From positions 1 to 38,844 of the forward strand of contig NZ_JAHCDD010000057.1 of NCBI RefSeq assembly GCF_018413525.1: 38,844 nt of DNA. Direction: 5' to 3'. How positions within the stretch are numbered: position 1 is the stretch's first letter; the number at the start of each line of letters is the position of its first letter. Under the pieces are notes generated by a model. The model saw only the letters and a program-made list of their open reading frames with translations. It ran no database searches and had not been told where the DNA came from. Source of the DNA: Acidovorax sp. CCYZU-2555 (lineage in GTDB: Bacteria > Pseudomonadota > Gammaproteobacteria > Burkholderiales > Burkholderiaceae_C). This document shows positions 20,163-27,197 of the stretch, in pieces. The translations under genes were made by a program, and so were the position numbers.

Positions 20163-20843
20163 TCAGTCCGTGATGTATTCGGGATGGCGCGCGCGGATGT
20201 CGGCGACGCGGCTGAGCGTTCCCGACAGATGCGCGCGCAGCGCGGCCTGGGCGGCGTCGGGCTCACGGCTGGCCAGCGCGTCGACGATGCGCCGGTGGTC
20301 GCGCACCACGCGTTCGGCGTTGCCGGCCGAAGGCAGGTCGAGCCGGCGCAGACGGTCCAGATGGCCGCTGCGGCGCTGCACCAGGTCGTACAGATCGGGC
20401 GCGCGCGCGGCTTCGTACATGGCGCGGTGAAACGCCTGGTCGGCGGCGATGAACTCCTCGGCGCCGCTGCTGGCCAGCGCCGCCTGTACGTCGACCATGG
20501 AAGTCAGGCGTGCATACAGTGCGGCGTCGCCGGTCAGCGCGAGCGTGCGCACCACTTCCAGTTCGATCGCGCAGCGCAGGAACTGCGCCTGTTCGGCCGA
20601 GGGCAGGTCGATGCGGCTGACGCGGGTCGCATGCTGGGCAAAGATGTCGACCAGGCCCTCCTGGCGCAACTGCATCAGCGCGTCGCGCACAGGTGTCTGG
20701 CTCAGCTCAAAACGTTCGGCGAGTTCTACGCGCGACAGCGGAGTGCCTGGCGCCAGTTCCAGGGAAATGATGGCTTCGCGCAGCCATCCGAACACTTGCG
20801 GGGCGGCCTGGCGGGTGCGATCTAGCTTGTGGATTGTCTTCAT
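20163..20843 (-). CDS. GntR-family regulator (FCD subfamily)
   Basis: A 226-residue GntR regulator with an N-terminal winged helix (residues 12-75; LREAIISLELAPGTPLSRVELAERFELSQTPVRDALMQLRQEGL in shortened form LSQTPVRDALMQLR) and a C-terminal all-helical FCD ligand domain. The metal-binding pattern of FCD proteins is visible as ADQAFHRAMYE and VVRDHRRIVDAL, with a third histidine in ALRAHLSGTL. Such proteins usually repress and release DNA when an organic acid is bound. It is divergent from a Bug/dehydratase pair, and heads a leftward group with another Bug and a TauD-like gene. A 30-bp palindrome sits midway between the two divergent starts and is its probable operator. Confidence 0.93.
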   Translation of the reverse strand: MKTIHKLDRTRQAAPQVFGWLREAIISLELAPGTPLSRVELAERFELSQTPVRDALMQLRQEGLVDIFAQHATRVSRIDLPSAEQAQFLRCAIELEVVRTLALTGDAALYARLTSMVDVQAALASSGAEEFIAADQAFHRAMYEAARAPDLYDLVQRRSGHLDRLRRLDLPSAGNAERVVRDHRRIVDALASREPDAAQAALRAHLSGTLSRVADIRARHPEYITD

Positions 20844-20883
20844 CGGGGTTCGCTATTGAAGTTTCGATTCTAGGGTCTACGGC

Positions 20884-20913
20884 ATTGACGCACTAATACA
20901 TTAGTGCTTCAAT
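20884..20913. promoter_or_regulatory. Palindromic operator for GntR regulator
   Basis: ATTGA-C-GCACTAAT-AC-ATTAGTGC-T-TCAAT is a nearly perfect 30-bp palindrome centred at 20898.5. The inner arms are GCACTAAT (20890-20897) and ATTAGTGC (20900-20907). It lies 40 bp from the GntR start and 44 bp from the Bug start, the right place to control both directions. The inner CTAATACATTAG resembles operators of FCD-type GntR proteins. Confidence 0.75.
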
Positions 20914-20957
20914 GCATTTGGATTTCAGCATTTCAATAAATATCCGGAGACAAATCC

Positions 20958-21938
20958 ATGCACCGTCGCCTTGCCTTGGTCGCTGCCGCCTGCAGCGCCG
21001 CCTGCCTTTTCACCGCCACGGCCCATGCGGCCGACTGGCCCACGGCCAAGCCCATCACCTGGGTCGTGCCCTTTGCGCCCGGCGGATCGACCGATGTCGT
21101 CGCGCGCATGGTGGGCCATGAGCTGTCCGCCGCGCTCAAGCAGTCGGTGGTGATCGACAACCGCCCTGGCGCGGGCGGCGCGATCGGCGTGCAGGCCGTT
21201 GCGCGCTCACCGGCCGATGGCTATACGCTGATCGGCGGCACCATCAGCACCCATGCAATCAATTCGGCGCTCTACAAGAAGCTGCCTTACGACCCGGTCA
21301 AGGACTTCGAGCCCGTCACGCTGATCGCCTATGTGCCCAACGTGCTGATGGTCAACAGTTCGCTGGGCGTGAACACCATTCAGGAACTGGTCGCGTGGAT
21401 TCGCAAGAACCCCGAAAAGGCGTCGTATGCGTCTTCGGGCGCGGGCACGTCGACCCACCTGACCGGCGCGCAGATGGCCGAGCTGATCAAGGTGCCGATG
21501 CAGCACATCGCCTATAAGGGCAGCCCGCAGGCGCTGCAGGACGTGGCCGCAGGCAACGTGCCTTTCCTGTTCGACCAGCTCACGGCGGGCCTGCCGCTGG
21601 TCAAGGCCGGCAAGCTCAAGTTCCTGGCCGTGACGACCAAGACGCGCTCGCCGCTGGCACCGGACGTGCCCACCACCGCAGAAGCGGGCTTCCCCGGCCT
21701 GGATCTGGTGTCCTGGCAGGCGGTCTACGCGCCCAAGGGCACGCCCAAGGACGTCGTCGCGCGGCTCAACACCGAAGTCGTCAAGGCGCTCAAGACACCT
21801 GAACTCAAGGGCAAGCTGGAGACGCAGTTCGGCATGCAGGTCGTGGGCAGCACGCCGGCCGAGCTGGCCGCGGTCACCGCCGCCGACATGGCCCGCCTGG
21901 GCGAACTGGTCCGCAAGACCGGAGCCACCACCGAGTAA
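20958..21938 (+). CDS. Bug-family (TTT) periplasmic solute-binding receptor 4
   Basis: A 326-residue canonical Bug protein. The start at 20958 follows CCGGAGAC. The signal peptide is MHRRLALVAAACSAACLFTA with cleavage after AHA near residue 24. Bug hallmarks are all seen: ITWVVPFAPGGSTDVVAR, VVIDNRPGAGGAIGVQAV, ADGYTLIGGTISTHAINSAL and MQHIAYKGSPQALQDVAAG. It starts the rightward arm opposite GntR and is followed 43 bp later by a glucarate-dehydratase-like gene, so its ligand is likely the sugar acid or hydroxy-acid that the dehydratase uses. It is different in its ligand-contact loops from the neighbouring receptor at 18989-20032. Confidence 0.94.
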   Translation: MHRRLALVAAACSAACLFTATAHAADWPTAKPITWVVPFAPGGSTDVVARMVGHELSAALKQSVVIDNRPGAGGAIGVQAVARSPADGYTLIGGTISTHAINSALYKKLPYDPVKDFEPVTLIAYVPNVLMVNSSLGVNTIQELVAWIRKNPEKASYASSGAGTSTHLTGAQMAELIKVPMQHIAYKGSPQALQDVAAGNVPFLFDQLTAGLPLVKAGKLKFLAVTTKTRSPLAPDVPTTAEAGFPGLDLVSWQAVYAPKGTPKDVVARLNTEVVKALKTPELKGKLETQFGMQVVGSTPAELAAVTAADMARLGELVRKTGATTE

Positions 21939-21981
21939 CGCTTGGATAGACACAGAGACAGCAACGAGACACAAGAGAACC

Positions 21982-23259
21982 ATGGCACGCGACATCACCA
22001 TCACCCACGTCCGGATCACCCCCATCGCCTTTCGCGACGGACCGCTGCTCAACGCGGCCGGAATCCACGAACCCTGGGCACTGCGTGCCATCGTCGAGAT
22101 CGAGACCAGCGACGGCCGCGTGGGCATTTCCGAGACCTATGGCGACGAGCCCATGCTCAAGGTGCTGGAGCAGGCGCGTCCGCTGCTGATCGGCCTGTCG
22201 CCCTTCGCGCTCAACACCATGGAAGAGCGCGTGCGCGCCACGATCACCGCCGTGCCCGGCGCGGTGGAGTTCGAGCTCGCGCCCGGCTCGCATGCGGCCA
22301 AGAACGCGCCCAAGGTGATCAGCACGTTCGAAGTCGGCATGCTCGACCTGCAAGGCCAGATCGTCGGCGCGCCCGTGGTCGACCTGCTGGGCGGCGCCGT
22401 GCGCTCGTCGGTGCCGTACAGCGCCTATCTGTTCTTCAAATACGCCGAGCATGTCGGCAAACCCTATGCGCCCGACGCCTGGGGTGAAGGCATCAGCCCC
22501 GCGCAGATCGTCGCCCAGGCGCAGCGCATGATCGATCTCTACGGCTTCCAGAGCATCAAGCTCAAGGGCGGGGTGTTCGAGCCCGGCCACGAAGTGGCCT
22601 GCATGCAGGCGCTGGCCAAGGCCTTTCCCGGTCTGCCGCTGCGCCTGGACCCGAACGCCAACTGGTCGCTGGCCGCAAGCATCGCCGCCGCGCCCGCGCT
22701 CGATGAAATCCTCGAGTACTACGAAGACCCGACGCCAGGCCTCGAAGGCATGGCCGAGCTGGCAAAGCACACCAAGCTGCCCCTGGCGACCAACATGGTG
22801 ATCACCACCATGGAAGACTTCCGCAAGGGCTGCGAGATGGGCTCGGTCAAGGTGCTGCTGTCCGATCACCACTACTGGGGCGGTCTGCGCGCCACGCAGA
22901 CGCTGGCGCGCATGTGCCGGCTCTGGGGCCTGGGCATGTCGATGCACTCGAACTCGCACCTGGGCATCAGCCTGATGGCCATGACCCATGTCGCGGCCAG
23001 CGTGCCCAACCTGACCTATGCCTGCGACACCCACTATCCGTGGCAGGAAGAAGAAGTCGTCAAGGGCGGTCGCATTCGCTTCGAGCAGGGCTCGGTGGTC
23101 GTGCCCACGACGCCGGGCCTGGGCGTGGAACTGGACCGCGATGCGCTGGCCACGCTGCACGCCCAGTACCTCGAATGCGGCGTGCGCAACCGCGACGATC
23201 TCAAGCAGATGCGCCGCTACGATCCGACGTTTACAGGCAAGACGCCGCGCTTTCTGTAA
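21982..23259 (+). CDS. Enolase-superfamily sugar-acid dehydratase (glucarate dehydratase-like)
   Basis: A 425-residue member of the enolase superfamily, closest in motif pattern to glucarate dehydratase (GudD). Such enzymes take a proton from the carbon next to a carboxylate and lose water, using Mg2+. Visible active-site elements are the KxK bases Lys193 and Lys195 (SIKLKGG), metal ligands Asp223 (LRLDPNANW), Glu248 (YYEDPT) and Asn271 (ATNMV), and the Asp295/His322 dyad (LLSDHHYWGG and MSMHSNSHLG). All catalytic positions are present, so it should be active. It is in the arm controlled by GntR, right after a Bug receptor. The substrate may be glucarate, galactarate or a different acid sugar; the sequence alone does not say. 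Confidence 0.88.
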   Translation: MARDITITHVRITPIAFRDGPLLNAAGIHEPWALRAIVEIETSDGRVGISETYGDEPMLKVLEQARPLLIGLSPFALNTMEERVRATITAVPGAVEFELAPGSHAAKNAPKVISTFEVGMLDLQGQIVGAPVVDLLGGAVRSSVPYSAYLFFKYAEHVGKPYAPDAWGEGISPAQIVAQAQRMIDLYGFQSIKLKGGVFEPGHEVACMQALAKAFPGLPLRLDPNANWSLAASIAAAPALDEILEYYEDPTPGLEGMAELAKHTKLPLATNMVITTMEDFRKGCEMGSVKVLLSDHHYWGGLRATQTLARMCRLWGLGMSMHSNSHLGISLMAMTHVAASVPNLTYACDTHYPWQEEEVVKGGRIRFEQGSVVVPTTPGLGVELDRDALATLHAQYLECGVRNRDDLKQMRRYDPTFTGKTPRFL

Positions 23260-23267
23260 AAAAGAGT

Positions 23268-23295
23268 GCGACCTGGGCTTCAGCGCCCGGGTCGC
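23268..23295 (+). terminator. Hairpin after dehydratase gene
   Basis: GCGACCTGGGC (23268-23278) and GCCCGGGTCGC (23285-23295) pair over 11 bp with one G-U pair and a six-base loop, 9 bp after the stop codon. It has an A-run on the left but no T-run on the right. It may be a weak terminator or an mRNA-stabilising hairpin, and may separate the next gene from this transcript. Confidence 0.5.
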
Positions 23296-23315
23296 GGCGT
23301 TAAGCTCGGGAATCT

Positions 23316-24083
23316 ATGACGCACGTCACATTTCCACCCCCGTACATCCACCCCGATCGGGCCGCCAGCCAGCTGCGCAGCCAGGGGTATGCCGTTTTAT
23401 CGCCCGCCGACGTGGCGGCCTGGATCGGTGCGACGCCCGCGCAACTGCAGACGCTCGCCGCCGACTGGTCCGACCTTCCGCCCGACGAGCATCTCAAGGA
23501 CGGCGGCCGCTACCGGCGCCGACGCCACTCGTGCTTCATCGCCGAGGACGGCCGGCTGGAGCAGGTCGCGCACCGCGCGCACTGGCAGCCGGTGGAATAC
23601 AACGCGCTGCATGGCGGCATGCTGCGCATGTTCGCGCCCATGCATGACCAGGCCGTGGCCCAGCCTGCGTGGCAGAAACTGCTGATACAGCTCGGTCATT
23701 TGTCCGACCAGGTGTTCCGCCTGCATGCGCCGCCCGCGCCCTGGTTCATCGAATCGCACCAGTTCCGCATCGACACCACGCACGGCATAGGCCGGCCCAC
23801 GCCCGAAGGCGCGCACCGCGACGGCGTCGATCTGGTGGCGGTGTTTCTGGTCGGGCGCGAGAACGTGAAGGGCGGCGAAACGCGCGTTTTCGAAGCGTCG
23901 GGCCCGCAGGGCCAGCGCTTCACGCTGACCGAACCCTGGTCGCTGATGCTGCTCGACGACGCGCGCATGATCCACGAAACCACGCCCATTCAACCGCTCG
24001 CAGAAGGCGGCTACCGTGATACGCTGGTGGTCACCTGCCGCCGCGGTGGTTTTCAGGGCGCGGAATTCGACGATCCCGCTTGA
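23316..24083 (+). CDS. Small 2-oxoglutarate/Fe(II) dioxygenase (PF10014-like)
   Basis: A 255-residue protein that resembles the 2OG-Fe dioxygenase family of L-isoleucine dioxygenase (IDO) type, which hydroxylates free amino acids. The key stretch is PTPEGAHRDGVDLVAVFLVG with His167 and Asp169, continued by RENVKGGETRVF; the third ligand is His220 (MIHETTPI) and the 2-oxoglutarate arginine is Arg234 (GGYRDTLVV). It starts 56 bp after the dehydratase, beyond a hairpin, so it may be a separate unit. A role on a free amino acid or a related small acid is inferred from the family. I recognise the family by motif and have not compared sequences. Confidence 0.8.
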   Translation: MTHVTFPPPYIHPDRAASQLRSQGYAVLSPADVAAWIGATPAQLQTLAADWSDLPPDEHLKDGGRYRRRRHSCFIAEDGRLEQVAHRAHWQPVEYNALHGGMLRMFAPMHDQAVAQPAWQKLLIQLGHLSDQVFRLHAPPAPWFIESHQFRIDTTHGIGRPTPEGAHRDGVDLVAVFLVGRENVKGGETRVFEASGPQGQRFTLTEPWSLMLLDDARMIHETTPIQPLAEGGYRDTLVVTCRRGGFQGAEFDDPA

Positions 24084-24110
24084 CTTGACGGCTATCAATG
24101 CCTGCGGCCT

Positions 24111-24124
24111 TGTGGCATGCCACA
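24111..24124. promoter_or_regulatory. 14-bp palindrome upstream of uspA-like gene
   Basis: TGTGGCATGCCACA is a perfect 14-bp palindrome (24111-24124), 57 bp upstream of the UspA start. It could be an operator for the gene or the end of the preceding transcript. No known factor is assigned. Confidence 0.35.
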
Positions 24125-24180
24125 CTGCAGTCATTGGGCCCGCGCTGCGGCCTGTCGTGTTCATCTAGAGGAGAGACATT

Positions 24181-24618
24181 ATGTTCAAGCACATTCTGGT
24201 TCCGGTCGACGGCTCGTCCACATCGCTGCTCGCGGTCTCCAAGGCCGCCGAACTGGCCAAGGTCTTTGGCAGCAGCGTGACCGCGGTCTATGTTGTCGAT
24301 CCCTATCCTTTCACGGGCGTGGGCGCCGATTTCGCCTATGGCCAGGCGCAGTACCTGAGCGCGGCCACGGCCGAAGCCAATACCGCGCTCGAGTCCGTGC
24401 GCAAGATCATGGACGACGCCGGCCTGGCAGTGAACACCGTGGTGGGCGAGGGCCACGCCGTGCATGAAGGCATCGTGCGCGTGGTCGAAAACACCGGCGC
24501 CGACCTGATCGTCATCGGCTCGAACGGCCGCCGCGGCCTGGAAAAGCTGATGCTGGGCAGCGTGACCCAGCGCGTGCTGCGCTCGGTCCATATTCCGGTG
24601 CTGGTCGTCAAGCCTTGA
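24181..24618 (+). CDS. Universal stress protein (UspA family)
   Basis: A 145-residue single-domain UspA protein. The start MFKHILVPVDGSSTSLLAVSK at 24181 follows GAGGAGAGA. The nucleotide-binding motif G-x2-G-x9-G-S is intact (GSNGRRGLEKLMLGS), which points to an ATP-binding member. It is probably transcribed alone: a 14-bp palindrome lies 57 bp upstream and a strong terminator follows. UspA proteins support survival under stress and growth arrest; a link to aromatic acid breakdown is not shown here. Confidence 0.94.
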   Translation: MFKHILVPVDGSSTSLLAVSKAAELAKVFGSSVTAVYVVDPYPFTGVGADFAYGQAQYLSAATAEANTALESVRKIMDDAGLAVNTVVGEGHAVHEGIVRVVENTGADLIVIGSNGRRGLEKLMLGSVTQRVLRSVHIPVLVVKP

Positions 24619-24639
24619 TGGCTGGGTTGCGCCAATGAG

Positions 24640-24667
24640 AAAGCCGCTGGGGACAGCGGCTTTTTTT
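24640..24667 (+). terminator. Rho-independent terminator after uspA-like gene
   Basis: AAAGCCGCT (24640-24648) and AGCGGCTTT (24655-24663) form a 9-bp stem with a six-base loop, ending in a T-run to 24667. It closes the UspA gene. Confidence 0.88.
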
Positions 24668-24686
24668 GTGGGCGGCGTTATGAATC

Positions 24687-25003
24687 AACAGCGGGCATTA
24701 AAAACCCGTTCGTCCTGCGCGGAGTAAGCGAGCCGAGGTTTCGCAAGGCATTCAGAAGAAACAGCGGGCGTTAAAAAACCGTTCGTCCTGAGCCTGTCGA
24801 AGGATGAACGGCCTGCGCTCAAGTTATGAGGATGGGCCGTTCATGGTGCGACGCGCCCGGCCAGGGAGGCTCACCACGAACGGGTCACTGGTTTGCCGCC
24901 GTTTGCCAAATCCGACCACCTTCTAAGCCATTGATTTATTTGCTGAAAAAAGCTGTTTCTTGAGAGCTTGTCGAAGGATGAACGGCCCGTGCTTAAGCCA
25001 TGA
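24687..25003. repeat. Gene-free region with dispersed short repeats
   Basis: The 24619-25024 gap (about 400 bp) holds no gene I can support. Copies of one unit are seen: AACAGCGGGC-TTAAAAA-CCGTTCGTCCTG occurs at 24687-24716 and 24760-24790. The second copy continues into a hairpin, CCGTTCGTCCT (24779-24789) with AGGATGAACGG (24801-24811), one mismatch. GAGCTTGTCGAAGGATGAACGG at 24964 onward (CTTGTCGAAGGATGAACGG) with a downstream AAG-CCATGAGG matches the same unit. ATGAACGGCC (24804) is inverted at 24835-24844. Such elements (CCGTTCGTCCTGAG...) are common between genes in Comamonadaceae genomes and behave like REP-type repeats. Confidence 0.6.
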
Positions 25004-25024
25004 GGCCGGCATCCTTCAACAGAC

Positions 25025-26086
25025 TCAGAACGAATGCACCACCCCCGCCGACAGCCCCGTGGCGCTCGCCTTGTTGGCCGCGCCCTGGAAGCCGTGGCGC
25101 CAGCGCGTGTTGTCGAGCTCGGCATAGACCTTGGTGCGGCGCGAGAGCTTGTATTCGGCAAAGGCCACGAGGCGGCCATAGCCGTCGTCGGCGGCGCCGG
25201 TGCGCGTGCGGTCCACCTTGTAATAGGCGGCCGTCAGATCGGTCTGCCCGGTCACGGCCCAGGTCGCGCCGGCCGACAGCATGCGCTGCACGGTGTGCTG
25301 ATTCACCGCGGTTTCGGCCTTGCTGCGCCCGGCGTTGGCCGCGAGCCTCACCTTGCCCCATTGGTAGGCCGCGCCCAGCGTCGCGCCGTCGAGTTCGCGC
25401 TGGTTGGCGTCCTTGAAGGTCTGGAATGCGCCAGACACCGTGAAGCCGCTGGCCGCATAGGCCAGGCCCAGGCCGCGCGACGACAGCGCGCCGCTTTGTC
25501 CCGCGACTTCGCCCAGGCCCAGCATGGCGCGCGCCGTGAGCCCGCCCCAGCGGCCGGTGTACTTGAGCGAATTGTCTAGTCGGTACGAGCCCGAAGTCGA
25601 GCCCGCGCTGCCGAACTGTATGCCCAGGCCTTGCTGGCTCAGCGCGGCCACGCCGATGCTGGGGTTGAAGCCCGCGAAGCGCATGGCCAGCGGGTCGACG
25701 GGCGAGACGGCATCGGCCAGCGTGGTGGTCTGGCGTCCCAGGGCCAGCGTGCCCCAGCCGCCCTGCAGGCCCAACCAGGAAGCGCGGTCGAAGTACTTGC
25801 TCGCGTTCGCCGACGTGCCGGTATCGACGTTGATGCCGCTCTCGAGCTGGAACAGCGCCTTGGTGCCGCCGCCCAGGTCCTCGCTGGCGCGGATTCCCCA
25901 GCGGCTGGTGGTATTGATGCCGCTGCCCACGCTGCTGGTCGAGCCGGCCGCTGGTGCATTGCCGGCCGTGAGGCCGCTGCCGTGGCGCACGCCTGCGTCC
26001 ACGATGCCGTACAGCGTGACGCTGCTGGTCTGCGCCGCCGCCAAAGTGCTGGCCAGCACGGCGCAAAGCGTTGCGATTTTCTTCAT
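25025..26086 (-). CDS. Outer membrane porin (Gram-negative, Burkholderiales type)
   Basis: A 353-residue general porin. It begins with a short signal peptide (MKKIATLCAVLASTLAAA, cleavage before QTSSVTLYG) and the typical first strand SSVTLYGIVDAGVRH. The protein has alternating strands such as WGIRASEDLGGGTKALFQLESG, and it ends in HSF with the terminal phenylalanine needed for outer-membrane insertion. Length is normal for the Omp32-like family. It is first to the right of the repeat region and last in a leftward group with a Bug receptor and a PrpF-like isomerase, so it may give passage for the same small acid. It could be a general porin that is only a neighbour. Confidence 0.93.
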   Translation of the reverse strand: MKKIATLCAVLASTLAAAQTSSVTLYGIVDAGVRHGSGLTAGNAPAAGSTSSVGSGINTTSRWGIRASEDLGGGTKALFQLESGINVDTGTSANASKYFDRASWLGLQGGWGTLALGRQTTTLADAVSPVDPLAMRFAGFNPSIGVAALSQQGLGIQFGSAGSTSGSYRLDNSLKYTGRWGGLTARAMLGLGEVAGQSGALSSRGLGLAYAASGFTVSGAFQTFKDANQRELDGATLGAAYQWGKVRLAANAGRSKAETAVNQHTVQRMLSAGATWAVTGQTDLTAAYYKVDRTRTGAADDGYGRLVAFAEYKLSRRTKVYAELDNTRWRHGFQGAANKASATGLSAGVVHSF

Positions 26087-26128
26087 TCTTGTCTCCCTCT
26101 TGTTGATATGTGAAGTCGCGCGCCGTGC

Positions 26129-27160
26129 TCAATCGGGCGTGAGCTGGGCCTTGAGCACCACGCCTTTCCACTTGGCGATCTCCTGGCGCACGGTCTGGGC
26201 GAGCTGCTCAGGCGTGCTGGTGTCGACCACCGCGCCTTGTTCCTCGATGCGCCGCGCCACGTCCTTGTCGGCCAGCGCGGTGTTCAAGGCCTTGTTGAGC
26301 TGATCGACCACGGGACGCGGCGTCTTGCCCGGCGCGAACAGCGCGTACCACTGCGTGACTTCGACGCCCTTGATGCCGGCTTCCTCGAGCGTGGGCACAT
26401 CGGGCAGCAGCGAGGAGCGCTTGGGGCCGGCCAGGGCCAGCGCGCGCAGCTTGCCGTTCTTGACATGCGTATAGGCCGAGAACAGGCTGGGGAACATCAC
26501 CTGGGTCTGGCCGGCCATGGTGTCGTTCATCGCGGGCGCCGCGCCGCGGTAGGGCACATGCGCCATCTGCGCACCGCTTTCGAGCTTGAAGATCTCGGCC
26601 GTGAAATGCGGCGCCGTGCCGTTGCCGGCCGAGGCGTAGTTGTAGTCCTGGGGCTTGGCCTTGGTCAGCGCCACCAGTTCGGCCACGGTCTTGACCGGTA
26701 CCTTGGGGTTGACCACCATCAGCGTCGCCGAATAGCTCACCATGCCTATGGGCTCGAACTGGGTGATGGGGTCGTAGCGCAGCTTCTGCAGCGCCGGGCT
26801 CATGCCGTGCGTGCCTATGTAGCCGAAAAGAATGGTGTGGCCGTCGGGCGTGGCGCGCGCCACATGTTCGGCGGCGATCGCGCCGTTGGCGCCGGCCTTG
26901 TTCTCGACGATCACCTGCTGGCCCAGCAGGCCCGACATTTTCTGCGCCACGACCCGCGCCATGGCGTCGTTGCCGCCGCCCGCGGCCGTGGGCACGACCA
27001 GCGTGATGGCCTTGTCGGGAAAGGCCGCGTGGGCCATGGGTGCGAACCAGGGCGCGCCAGCGGCGATGAGCGCGGCCGAGGCCAGCAGCGAGCGGCGTGA
27101 AAGGCGTGAAAGGCGCGAGAGGCGGGAAGGGCGAGTGGGGCGAGCGTTTGTGTGCTTCAT
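26129..27160 (-). CDS. Bug-family (TTT) periplasmic receptor 5 with possible Tat signal
   Basis: A 343-residue Bug protein. The leader is long and basic, with a repeated RLS triplet (RLSRLSRLSRRSLLAS) before the hydrophobic core, and the SRRSLL segment resembles a twin-arginine motif, so export may be by Tat. Cleavage near AHA (about residue 45) is likely. The repeats come from a 9-bp tandem repeat at about 27091-27131. Family elements are ITLVVPTAAGGGNDAMAR, VIVENKAGANGAIAAEHV and MAHVPYRGAAPAMNDTMAGQ. It starts downstream of the PrpF-like isomerase (37 bp) and is followed 42 bp later by the porin, so these are likely co-transcribed. No TctAB is nearby. Confidence 0.92.
   Translation of the reverse strand: MKHTNARPTRPSRLSRLSRLSRRSLLASAALIAAGAPWFAPMAHAAFPDKAITLVVPTAAGGGNDAMARVVAQKMSGLLGQQVIVENKAGANGAIAAEHVARATPDGHTILFGYIGTHGMSPALQKLRYDPITQFEPIGMVSYSATLMVVNPKVPVKTVAELVALTKAKPQDYNYASAGNGTAPHFTAEIFKLESGAQMAHVPYRGAAPAMNDTMAGQTQVMFPSLFSAYTHVKNGKLRALALAGPKRSSLLPDVPTLEEAGIKGVEVTQWYALFAPGKTPRPVVDQLNKALNTALADKDVARRIEEQGAVVDTSTPEQLAQTVRQEIAKWKGVVLKAQLTPD
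27091..27131. repeat. 9-bp tandem repeat in Bug 5 signal sequence
   Basis: On the plus strand, about three to four 9-bp units related to AGGCGTGAA follow one another (27092-27127), with variants AGGCGTGAA, AGGCGCGAG and AGGCGGGAA. They encode the RLS triplets of the leader on the minus strand. Because each unit is nine bases, copy-number change keeps the frame and would change leader length. Confidence 0.7.
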
Positions 27161-27197
27161 TTTTTGTCTCCTGTCATTGAAAGTTTTGGTTTTGGAA

